From NCBI GenBank assembly GCA_030618505.1, contig JAUXDF010000058.1:1-11977 (forward strand): a stretch of DNA of 11,977 nucleotides. The letters run 5' to 3'. The position numbers and the translations under genes are program-made. The notes below the pieces were generated by a model. It saw only the letters and a list, made by a program, of their open reading frames with translations, did not search any database and had not been told where the DNA came from. This document shows positions 1-6,825 of the stretch, piece after piece; positions within the stretch are counted from its first letter, which is position 1; the number at the start of each line of letters is the position of its first letter. Origin of the DNA: Spongiibacteraceae bacterium (GTDB taxonomy: Bacteria; Pseudomonadota; Gammaproteobacteria; Pseudomonadales; PIVM01).

Positions 1-1059
1 CATGTAGAGCTGATTAATCAAGTAGCATTAAATGCCGATGGCACATACCAGTTTTATGTTTTACCCGGCACTTACCTCGCTGCGGCCTATATTGACCAGA
101 ACAACAATCAGCAATACGAAAGAGATGAGCCTGCTATTTATGCGGGCCACCAGGAAAATAAGTTTGATTTTAACGACATTCAGCAGAAACAGCATTTTGA
201 GCATCCTAAATTAATCATTAAAGGACCAATCCAAAAAGTCTATGACGGAAAACAGCGCCAAGCCTTAAACAACATCACACAGAACATAGGAAAAATCGTC
301 ACTCTGGATGACCCTATGTTTGGAGCAGAAAATGCCAGTCTAGGACTTTGGCAGCCCTTGGACTTTATCCAACAAGTTGGCGGCGGTCTGTTGATGCTAC
401 AAGAATATGACAAGACTAAAATTCCTGTCATTTTTGTTCATGGCATTATGGGTAACCCGCTGGAATTCAAAGTGATCATCGAAAAACTTAACCGAGATAA
501 ATTCCAACCATGGGTACTATATTATCCAAGCGGCGTACGCCTGGATATGGTAAGCGATTATTTCTTGAATGCATTAAATCAGCTTCAAAATATATACGGG
601 TTTTCTGACGTTCAAATTATTGCCCATAGCATGGGCGGCTTAATGAGCCGTTCACTGCTAATGAAGCAACAAGTAAAACCTTCCTTCGATATTTCCCTGT
701 TTGTCACCATTAACAGTCCTTTATATGGCATGGATGGCGCGGCCTCTGGCGTTAAACATTCTCCCATTGTTATCCCCTCTTGGCGCGACGTGGCCAGTGG
801 CAGCGATTACGTTAAAAGGGTGCATGATTGGCGCTTACCCGCTGATATCCCCTATCATTTAATATTCTCCTATTTAAAAGAAGAAGATGGTGACGGTGTT
901 GTTCCGTTAAGTAGTCAGCTCTCTCAATCCTTGCAGGATGAAGCCATAAAAATATATGGTTTTAATGCCCAACATGCAGGCATTCTTAAAATGCCCGAGC
1001 TGGCAACGCGCATAAATAAAATTCTGGCCAACCCAGAGATGAAAACGAAAGGTAATTAG
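1..1059 (+). CDS. Alpha/beta-hydrolase (lipase/PGAP1-like esterase), 5' partial
   Basis: The reading frame is open from base 1, so the gene begins before the window; the ATG at 316 is only an internal Met. 352 residues are visible. Residues about 10-50 read like a beta-rich carboxypeptidase-regulatory/prealbumin-type module (VLPGTYLAAAYIDQNNNQQY, with an acidic D-x-N-x-N loop). From about 138 a lipase-type alpha/beta-hydrolase fold follows: oxyanion HG at 147-148 (FVHGIMGNP), nucleophile Ser210 in AHSMGG, probable acid Asp298 in DGDGVVPLSS and His325 in NAQHAGIL, so the triad looks complete. The phrase TINSPLYGMDGAA after the nucleophile is typical of triacylglycerol-lipase/PGAP1-like enzymes. 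It most likely hydrolyses an ester or lipid in the cell envelope, but a signal peptide cannot be seen because the N-terminus is missing. It is convergent with the pigment operon and need not belong to it. Its TAG stop overlaps the edge of an inserted repeat element. Confidence 0.88.
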   Translation, partial: HVELINQVALNADGTYQFYVLPGTYLAAAYIDQNNNQQYERDEPAIYAGHQENKFDFNDIQQKQHFEHPKLIIKGPIQKVYDGKQRQALNNITQNIGKIVTLDDPMFGAENASLGLWQPLDFIQQVGGGLLMLQEYDKTKIPVIFVHGIMGNPLEFKVIIEKLNRDKFQPWVLYYPSGVRLDMVSDYFLNALNQLQNIYGFSDVQIIAHSMGGLMSRSLLMKQQVKPSFDISLFVTINSPLYGMDGAASGVKHSPIVIPSWRDVASGSDYVKRVHDWRLPADIPYHLIFSYLKEEDGDGVVPLSSQLSQSLQDEAIKIYGFNAQHAGILKMPELATRINKILANPEMKTKGN

Positions 1060-1200
1060 TGCCTATCCAGAAACCGGAAGTTTTCGAAAATTAAGTCTGC
1101 TCCTGGCCAACGCAAATCTAGCTCCTAGGCCTTTTCAAGGCCTTTAAGTCGCAAGATTTGCGTTGGCCAGGATCTCTTTGTCTAATTTCTGGATGGGCAC
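1059..1200. repeat. MITE-like nested inverted-repeat element
   Basis: 15-bp terminal inverted repeats at 1059-1073 (GTGCCTATCCAGAAA) and 1186-1200 (TTTCTGGATGGGCAC) match with one mismatch, which would be a G-U pair in RNA. Inside is a perfect 19-bp inverted repeat at 1101-1119 and 1154-1172, and inside that a 7-bp stem at 1127-1133/1137-1143 with a 3-nt loop. The element is flanked on both sides by TAATTA (1053-1058 and 1201-1206), a possible target duplication; because TAATTA is itself palindromic, the exact boundary is ambiguous, and the direct repeat can be read as TAATTAGT. No ORF is carried. The structure fits a non-autonomous miniature transposable element or a large REP/BIME-type element, and it could also slow or end transcription from either side. 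The family cannot be named from the sequence alone. Confidence 0.75.
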
Positions 1201-1442
1201 TAATTAGTCCATGACTCGCCAAGTCATCGCTGCCTACTCCTCTTTACTAAAAAAGATCGTAACTATTCAGCAAAGGCACAAAGTTCGTCATTCCGGCAGT
1301 CTTTTAGCCGGAATCCAATTTGCAGAACTCCGGATCCCCAACAAAACACTTCGGGGATGACGAAAATGGTGAGTTCAGAATGATTATTTCATTATGCTGA
1401 ATAGTTCCAAAGGATCAATCAATAACGCTGCTTTACAGTCAC
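1060..1442. terminator. Convergent intergenic region, putative bidirectional transcription end
   Basis: This is the only stretch of more than 300 bases without a gene. It separates the stop of the plus-strand hydrolase from the stop of the last minus-strand pigment gene, and most of it is taken up by the two inverted-repeat elements. Several stems (1127-1143, 1290-1314, 1334-1358) could fold in RNA from either strand, but none is followed by a clear run of T, so a classical intrinsic terminator is not demonstrated. About 54 bp between the two elements (1207-1260) and 36 bp after the second one (1407-1442) show nothing recognisable. Confidence 0.35.
1261..1406. repeat. Second nested inverted-repeat (REP-like) element
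   Basis: A perfect 12-bp outer inverted repeat lies at 1261-1272 (AACTATTCAGCA) and 1395-1406 (TGCTGAATAGTT). Inside is a perfect 8-bp pair at 1284-1291 (TTCGTCAT) and 1357-1364 (ATGACGAA), enclosing two hairpins: 1290-1297/1307-1314 (ATTCCGGC/GCCGGAAT, 9-nt loop) and 1334-1339/1353-1358 (ATCCCC/GGGGAT, 13-nt loop). The CGTCATTCCGGC...GCCGGAATCCA wording resembles dispersed intergenic palindromes common in proteobacterial genomes. No clear target duplication is visible outside the outer repeat. It is unrelated in sequence to the element at 1059-1200. Confidence 0.7.
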
Positions 1443-2666
1443 TTATACCCGCCTAAATATTAGTGAAGTATTTATTCCTCCAAACGCAAAATTATTACTC
1501 ATGGCATACTCGGCATCAAACCTGCGGCCTTCCGCCTGAATATAATCAAGCGCAGCACAGTTGGGGTCCACTGAATCCAGGTTAATGGTCGGCGCATACC
1601 AGCTATCATGCATCATATTGATGGTCATCCAGGCTTCAATCGCACCGCAAGCACCTAAGGTGTGCCCCATATAGGATTTCATTGAACTGACCGGTATACC
1701 GACACCGAATACTGCATGGGTAGCCTTTGATTCAGCAATATCTCCACGATCTGTAGCCGTACCGTGGGCATTTACATAGCCTATCTGTGCAGGTTTCAGT
1801 TCTGCATCGCGCAATGCTCCCTCTAAAGCAACCTGCATGGTCTCGGCATTGGGCTGGGTGATATGGGTGCCATCAGAGTTACAGTGAAAACCAACAATCT
1901 CCGCATATATATTTGCTCCACGGGATTTGGCATGTTCAAATTCTTCAAGAATTAAGGTACCAGCCCCCTCTCCAATTACCAGACCATCACGGTCTTTGTC
2001 GAAAGGTCGAGGCGATTTGCCTGGTTCATCATTGCGAGTACTGGTTGCAAATAAGGTATCAAATACGGCTGCCTGGGTAGCGTCTAATTCTTCAGCCCCC
2101 CCCGCCACCATCATTTTCTGTTGGCCAAATTTTATTGCCTCGTAAGCATAACCAATTCCCTGACTACCAGAGGTACAGGCACTACTGGTGGTAATCACCC
2201 GACCTTTTAAACCAAAGAAAACCCCAATATTGACTGCAGTGGTATGGGACATCATGCGGATATAGGTATTCGCGTTGATTCCCTTCATGCTGTCATGCAG
2301 CAACATATTTCCGAAATCACCAATGGCTTTTGGCGTACCCGACGAGGAACCATAGGCAATACCCATACTGCCATCCTTAATCTCAGGATCATCCAGTAGC
2401 CCGGCATCCAGCAAAGCCAATTCGGTGGTACGGGTTGACATCAATGCAACGCGTCCCATGCTGCGTACTTTTTTACGGGTATAGTGGCTGGGGGTCTCAA
2501 AATTCTTTACCGGACCGGCCAAGCGGGTACGCAAATCATCGTAGCGATCCCAACTGTCCATGCGGACAATACCGCTTTGTTTAGCTTTTAGTTTGTCCTG
2601 CACCTCACCCCAATTCTGCCCCAGTGGGGTGATCGCAGACATCCCGGTTACAACAACTCGCTTCAT
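1443..2666 (-). CDS. apeR: Beta-ketoacyl-ACP synthase (ApeR-like, FabF family)
   Basis: A 407-residue condensing enzyme of the FabF type, a normal length for the family. The Cys-His-His triad is present: Cys164 in SSACTSGSQ, His301 in NAHGTATDRGD and His335 in SYMGHTLGACGA; the C-terminal NNFAFGGIN loop is also intact. It should carry out decarboxylative Claisen condensation of malonyl-ACP with an acyl-ACP in the cytoplasm. As the last gene of an APE operon, after the KS-dehydratase-ketoreductase trio, it matches the position of ApeR. The ATG at 2666 is preferred: it forms a TAATG overlap with the ketoreductase stop and has GGTGGA eight bases upstream, whereas a GTG two codons earlier would lie inside the preceding gene. 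Because its triad is complete, it is a true ketosynthase and not a chain-length-factor partner. The family call is firm; the ape letter rests on gene order. Confidence 0.92.
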   Translation of the reverse strand: MKRVVVTGMSAITPLGQNWGEVQDKLKAKQSGIVRMDSWDRYDDLRTRLAGPVKNFETPSHYTRKKVRSMGRVALMSTRTTELALLDAGLLDDPEIKDGSMGIAYGSSSGTPKAIGDFGNMLLHDSMKGINANTYIRMMSHTTAVNIGVFFGLKGRVITTSSACTSGSQGIGYAYEAIKFGQQKMMVAGGAEELDATQAAVFDTLFATSTRNDEPGKSPRPFDKDRDGLVIGEGAGTLILEEFEHAKSRGANIYAEIVGFHCNSDGTHITQPNAETMQVALEGALRDAELKPAQIGYVNAHGTATDRGDIAESKATHAVFGVGIPVSSMKSYMGHTLGACGAIEAWMTINMMHDSWYAPTINLDSVDPNCAALDYIQAEGRRFDAEYAMSNNFAFGGINTSLIFRRV

Positions 2667-3394
2667 TAACACAGTCCACCATTTACAGAAATCACTTGGC
2701 GTGTAATATACGCTGCTTCATCTGACATCAAAAAATTGATCAAACCGGCAACCTCTTCCGGTTTACCCAAGCGCCGGGCTGGAATCATCTTTAGAGCTTC
2801 CTCTACTGGCGCATCTTCCACCATATCGGTTTCTATCAGTCCTGGCGCTACACAGTTGACGGTTATCTTACGTTTTGCCAACTCAATAGCAAGCGCTTTG
2901 GTAGCCCCCATTATGCCGGCTTTTGCCGCACTGTAATTGACTTGGCCGCGATTTCCAATCATCCCGGAAACCGAGGCAATCGTCACTATTCGCCCGGGTT
3001 GACGACGGCGTACCAAGGGCATCACCAAGGGGTTGAGAACATTGTAAAAACCGTCAAGATTGGTGTGAATAACCGCATCCCAATCTTCACCACTAAGAGC
3101 CGGAAAGGCATCATCACGAGCGATGCCGGCGTTGCACACCACTCCGTAGTAGGCGCCATGCTCTTCCATATCAGCTTCCAGGATCGTTTTACACTGCTCC
3201 CGATCAGCCACATCAAACTGTAGTATACGTGGAGCGGGTTTACCCATGTCTAGTATCTGTTTTTGTACCTCTTGTGCCGCGTCCAGCCGAGCGCGACAAT
3301 GCAACACAACATCATAGCCAGATTGTGCAAGTTTTAGTGCCGCCGCCGCCCCGATTCCTCTACTGGAACCGGTTATTAGTACCGATTTACTCAT
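2666..3394 (-). CDS. apeQ: 3-ketoacyl-ACP reductase (ApeQ-like, FabG family SDR)
   Basis: A 242-residue classical short-chain dehydrogenase/reductase. The cofactor-binding TGSSRGIG is at residues 8-15, NAG at 88-90, and the catalytic set is Asn112, Ser141 (IASVSG), Tyr154 and Lys158 (YSAAK). The C-terminal AYITRQVISVNGG is the usual FabG ending. It should reduce the 3-keto group of the growing polyene on ACP using NADPH, before dehydration. It follows the dehydratase after a 54-nt gap, the widest within the operon, with only a weak purine-rich stretch ahead of the ATG. Its stop overlaps the start of the following ketosynthase by one base. Short-chain dehydrogenases are numerous, so the assignment to APE synthesis comes from the neighbours on both sides. 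Confidence 0.93.
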   Translation of the reverse strand: MSKSVLITGSSRGIGAAAALKLAQSGYDVVLHCRARLDAAQEVQKQILDMGKPAPRILQFDVADREQCKTILEADMEEHGAYYGVVCNAGIARDDAFPALSGEDWDAVIHTNLDGFYNVLNPLVMPLVRRRQPGRIVTIASVSGMIGNRGQVNYSAAKAGIMGATKALAIELAKRKITVNCVAPGLIETDMVEDAPVEEALKMIPARRLGKPEEVAGLINFLMSDEAAYITRQVISVNGGLC

Positions 3395-3448
3395 GGCTTA
3401 ATTTCTCTTTTCTCAATGTGTAACAAACTCTTTATACTTTCACATCCG

Positions 3449-3880
3449 CTATTCAGGCTGATAGACGTTCAGAGCAGCTTCTGCCAACAGGCCATCAGCG
3501 CATATTTTACATTCAAACACACCGAAATCACCTTCTTGGTAGTGTCGTTTGATATGGATCGTCAAGACACTACCTAAAGGAAAGACACTACAGTAGCTGC
3601 GGTACTTCCGGGCGCCTAATAGATAACCGATTGTTGCACCCTGCCCTTTGTTTCTACCTTGCACTCCTGACCAAGCAGCTACCGCCTGAGCCATATATTC
3701 AATACCGACCCAAGCAGGCACACAATCTTCATCGTTAAGGAACAGCGTGCTTTTGCCAATACTCACCTGCGCAGTCAATTCCTCATCATCACAGGACAAA
3801 ATGCTATCCAGTAAGATCATACCCTCTTTATGCGGAACAACATCTGCCACCGTATAGTCTGGAATCATTTCAGTTTTCAC
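3449..3880 (-). CDS. apeP: 3-hydroxyacyl-ACP dehydratase (ApeP-like hotdog protein)
   Basis: A small single-hotdog protein (143 residues) of the FabA/FabZ-like dehydratase group. His17 in VVPHKEGMILLD and Glu61 in WVGIEYMAQAVAAW, on the central hot-dog helix, are the expected active-site positions. It should remove water from the 3-hydroxyacyl intermediate to create each trans double bond of the polyene. In known APE systems the ApeP-type subunit pairs with a second hotdog protein (ApeI), which is not in this window. The start is uncertain: GTG at 3880 lies nine bases after the ketosynthase stop, just behind AAAGGGCGG, while ATG at 3868 (residue 5) is a plausible alternative. The gene sits between the two other fatty-acid-type enzymes that handle the same acyl-ACP. 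Confidence 0.88.
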   Translation of the reverse strand: MKTEMIPDYTVADVVPHKEGMILLDSILSCDDEELTAQVSIGKSTLFLNDEDCVPAWVGIEYMAQAVAAWSGVQGRNKGQGATIGYLLGARKYRSYCSVFPLGSVLTIHIKRHYQEGDFGVFECKICADGLLAEAALNVYQPE

Positions 3881-3889
3881 CCGCCCTTT

Positions 3890-5086
3890 TTACGCCCTAC
3901 CAATAATAACGCTAACATTACTACCTCCAAATGCAAAAGAGTTACTCATCATATAACGAGCTTTACAGCGCGTGGGACTATCAACCAGTGATATAGAGGG
4001 AAGATTGACATCGCTCTGACCATCCCACTTGTGGAGCGGCAACAACTGTTGTGGATTGAGTTTCGACAAACTCAGCCAACATAAACCAAGCTCTGTAGCG
4101 GCAGCCGCCCCAAGTGTATGCCCGGTAAACGGTTTGGTAGAACTGCAGTAGGTGTTATCACCAAACACCCGCTGGATCACTCTACTTTCCATTTCATCAT
4201 TTTTGACTGTAGCCGTGCCATGTAAATTAACGTAATCAATCTCTGCCGCTTTGATACCAGCGTCCTGCAATGCTGCCTTAATCGCTAATTCTGCGCCCTC
4301 ACCTTCGGGGTGCGGTGCAGAAATATGATAAGCATCAGATGACTCCCCCACCCCACACAATTGAATCTCAGCGGGCTCTTTGCTAAGAACAAACAATGCG
4401 GCAGCTTCACCAATGGTAATACCATTGCGGTTGCGGCTAAAGGGGTTACATAAAGTGCTACTGACAGACTCCAGCGCAGTAAAACCGTTAATGGTTAACT
4501 GGCATAGGGTATCGACACCACCGACTATCACTGCATCACAAAAATCTGCTTCAATAAAATTTCTGGCACTGGCAAAGGCTTTGCCACTGGAGGAGCAGGC
4601 GGTAGAAACCGTTATCGCCACGCTTTGCAAATCCAGATAACGGGCAAGAAACTCAGCCACTGCCCCCATTTCTTGCTGACTGTAACGATAGTTTTCAGGA
4701 AACTGCCCCTGTGCAAGCTTCTCTTCGACGGCAAGCTCACCCTCACTAATCCCCGACGTGCTGGAACCCAAAACCACGCCAATACGATGTTTACCATAAC
4801 GTCGAATCAATTCATCAACATCATCGGAAATCTGCTCATAAGCTGCCAACAATAAGCGAATATTGCGCGATGCAAATTCAGAAAAACCTTGATCCAGCTT
4901 AGGTAACTCGGCAGTTACCTCCCCTACCGTCACCGTACCACCAAATAACAAATCTTTTCGTTCTACAATACCGATACTCTTGCCACTGAACAGGTTTTCA
5001 GCCACCTCGCCTTTATTGCACCCCAATGCATTCACAATACCAAGACTGGGCAAATAAAGTTTCCGCTTGTCTCTTTTAAATATCAT
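3890..5086 (-). CDS. apeO: Beta-ketoacyl-ACP synthase (ApeO-like)
   Basis: A 398-residue FabB/FabF-family condensing enzyme with complete active site: Cys164 in STACSSSGKA, His289 in NLHGTAT and His323 in FTGHTLGAAAA, ending with the NSFAFGGSN loop. The N-terminal half (residues 1-150) is more divergent from FabF than that of the second ketosynthase in this operon, as expected for a specialised chain-extending KS. In the described APE pathway ApeO works with a chain-length-factor-like partner, ApeC, to elongate the aryl polyene chain; no such partner is visible here. The ATG overlaps the stop of the preceding lipoprotein gene (ATGA), suggesting translational coupling. The family is certain; the assignment as ApeO rather than another KS comes from the order KS-dehydratase-ketoreductase-KS. 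Confidence 0.92.
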   Translation of the reverse strand: MIFKRDKRKLYLPSLGIVNALGCNKGEVAENLFSGKSIGIVERKDLLFGGTVTVGEVTAELPKLDQGFSEFASRNIRLLLAAYEQISDDVDELIRRYGKHRIGVVLGSSTSGISEGELAVEEKLAQGQFPENYRYSQQEMGAVAEFLARYLDLQSVAITVSTACSSSGKAFASARNFIEADFCDAVIVGGVDTLCQLTINGFTALESVSSTLCNPFSRNRNGITIGEAAALFVLSKEPAEIQLCGVGESSDAYHISAPHPEGEGAELAIKAALQDAGIKAAEIDYVNLHGTATVKNDEMESRVIQRVFGDNTYCSSTKPFTGHTLGAAAATELGLCWLSLSKLNPQQLLPLHKWDGQSDVNLPSISLVDSPTRCKARYMMSNSFAFGGSNVSVIIGRA

Positions 5087-5715
5087 AGGGCTTCAACCGC
5101 CAGCGTTTCAATCACAAGCGTATAATCACGTTCAATATGGCGATAAGTAACGCGCCCCTGCCAAGGGTCTTTATATTGATAATCTATTTCAATCACTGCC
5201 TTTGCACCGGGATAAAAATCACCACGATAAAAAGTACGTTTACCGTTTTCAAAAAGATCCTGCTGCACCCGTAAAGTAGTAGCCGCCAGGCGTGCCTCTA
5301 ACAGATCAATCGACCAATAGCACAACAAAAAATCCGCCAGCATATATTCCGCTGCAATCGCCCTTTTTATTAAGGGACTGGATTGCTGTGTCAGTTCGCC
5401 ATTCGCATAGATCACTGAAAACAAACGATTGCCCAGCGCCGACAGCCCAATCATAGTGAGCGTGTCGTTTTCAATTTCGATTTGAGCCAACAACTGATGC
5501 TCTTCACCATTGTGAGTGGCGATCACCTTTTGTGTCACCACTCGGTTACCGGGCAAAGAACCTTCAATCGCCAGATCGATACTCACATCATTGGCGATTT
5601 CTACGACGGTCAAATTCCGCATTGACAAATTGGAGCATGAAGCAAGCAGCAGCAAAATGCCTGCTACCAAGGAGCGAAACACAAAACATCTCAGCACGGG
5701 CTTGCCAACCTGCAT
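5083..5715 (-). CDS. DUF3261-type outer-membrane lipoprotein of the APE cluster
   Basis: A 210-residue predicted lipoprotein. Residues 9-26 form a signal peptide ending in LLLLASC, a good lipobox, with lipidated Cys27. Ser at +2 (no Asp) favours transfer to the outer membrane. The mature part is rich in short beta-like stretches without a catalytic motif. Lipoproteins of this size (DUF3261) are a regular part of APE clusters just upstream of the ketosynthase; their molecular role is not settled, and transport or anchoring of the pigment at the outer membrane is the usual guess. The ATG at 5715 overlaps the methyltransferase by 25 nt without a good ribosome site. GTG codons at 5697 and 5682 would still leave a working signal peptide, so the true start may be shorter. 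The 3' end overlaps the next ketosynthase by four bases. Confidence 0.82.
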   Translation of the reverse strand: MQVGKPVLRCFVFRSLVAGILLLLASCSNLSMRNLTVVEIANDVSIDLAIEGSLPGNRVVTQKVIATHNGEEHQLLAQIEIENDTLTMIGLSALGNRLFSVIYANGELTQQSSPLIKRAIAAEYMLADFLLCYWSIDLLEARLAATTLRVQQDLFENGKRTFYRGDFYPGAKAVIEIDYQYKDPWQGRVTYRHIERDYTLVIETLAVEAL

Positions 5716-6809
5716 TCTAACAGTGTGTGGCTAATGCCAATATCATCAACCTGATCAACGACCACAAGCCCGGCTTTATCCAGACAAGCTTTCATATCAT
5801 CCGAGTGATACATTTTACTATTACCATTGGCTAAGCAAGTAAAGTACAACGAAGTGTTATGCAAACTAAACGCAGAGGCCTCGAAACGCTGACGATCCCA
5901 ATAGGTTTCCAGGATAAACAATCTGCTCTCTTCGTTCATCGCCTCACGTGCCCGCTGTAACAAACTTACAATCTGCTCAGGTGAGAAGCAATCGAGAAAC
6001 TGACTCATCCAAATAACATCCACTCCTTTCGGCAAGGCAGCGGTCTCATCAAGCAGGTTGGTTTGATGAAAACTAACCCGATCTGTCATACCCGCCGCTT
6101 CAACATTCTTTTTAGCCACATCCAGCTGCCCAGGAAGATCAACAATGGTTAGATGCACATTTTCATCATATTTAAGGCATTGCAGCGTCCACTTACCAGT
6201 ATTGCCACCAACATCCATAACACTCTTCGGATTGTTTTTGAAAACAAGGGGAAGAACTTCAGGAAAAGCCACATCGGAATAAAAATGATCGAATTCAAAC
6301 CAGCTCTTTTTTGCTTGGTCAGGCAGTGATGACAACGCTTCATAAATCGTATCCCACTCGCCAAACTCTTTTAAACCCGCTGGCTGAGCTGTTGTCACCG
6401 CCTCCTGCAGATCAAACATGCCTTTGTAACAAACATCATTCACAAAGTTCATATTAACCCGAGTTAATTCGTCCTTGAGCAGAAACCAGCCGGTTTTTGT
6501 AATCACGTATTTACTATCAATAGAATCACCAAGCAAGCGAACCAGCTCAGAACTCAGTCCAACCTCCAGCAAAACCTTGACCCCATACAGCGAGAGTTGC
6601 AATTTTTCGGCAATATCCTCGGCACTTATCCCTGCATCCTTGTGTTTTCTCACCAGCTCTAAAATACCCAGATCACGCAACGCTTTTGAGGCCTGAAACA
6701 CCATCGGTGCGAAAGCTATCTTTTGTGCATCAAATTTCGCCTGCAGTGCACTTTTTTCCTCTGGGGCGTCATATTTGACCATTTTGTCAGCGATATTTTC
6801 ATCCATCAT
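5691..6809 (-). CDS. SAM-dependent methyltransferase, probable aryl-head modifier
   Basis: A 372-residue class I methyltransferase with the layout of the dimerising O-methyltransferase family: an N-terminal winged-helix/dimerisation part (about 30-115), then a Rossmann domain with the SAM loop DVGGNTG at 199-205 and the acidic strand end IVDLP at 222-226. At the place where classical family members carry HDW with the catalytic His, this protein reads SQFLDCF (269-275), so the His is Leu272. That argues against ordinary phenol O-methylation; known APE head groups carry ring C-methyls, which fits a gene in this position. The substrate could be the free aromatic acid or the ACP-bound head. Either of two adjacent ATGs may start it, with CTGGAC as a likely ribosome site upstream. 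The sulfotransferase stop is 16 nt before it. Confidence 0.87.
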   Translation of the reverse strand: MMDENIADKMVKYDAPEEKSALQAKFDAQKIAFAPMVFQASKALRDLGILELVRKHKDAGISAEDIAEKLQLSLYGVKVLLEVGLSSELVRLLGDSIDSKYVITKTGWFLLKDELTRVNMNFVNDVCYKGMFDLQEAVTTAQPAGLKEFGEWDTIYEALSSLPDQAKKSWFEFDHFYSDVAFPEVLPLVFKNNPKSVMDVGGNTGKWTLQCLKYDENVHLTIVDLPGQLDVAKKNVEAAGMTDRVSFHQTNLLDETAALPKGVDVIWMSQFLDCFSPEQIVSLLQRAREAMNEESRLFILETYWDRQRFEASAFSLHNTSLYFTCLANGNSKMYHSDDMKACLDKAGLVVVDQVDDIGISHTLLECRLASPC

Positions 6810-6825
6810 GTTATGTCCAGATTTG

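Noticed and set aside
316..1059. Hydrolase gene starting at the ATG at 316
   Set aside because: The same frame is open to base 1 and encodes a plausible domain; the ATG has no ribosome site and is an internal Met.
1059..1406. CRISPR array
   Set aside because: The repeats are inverted, not direct, two unrelated units are present, and there is no regular spacing.
2667..2672. GTG start at 2672 for the last ketosynthase
   Set aside because: It adds two residues inside the ketoreductase stop region; the ATG at 2666 has the better ribosome-site spacing and matches the usual MKRVVVTG start of the family.
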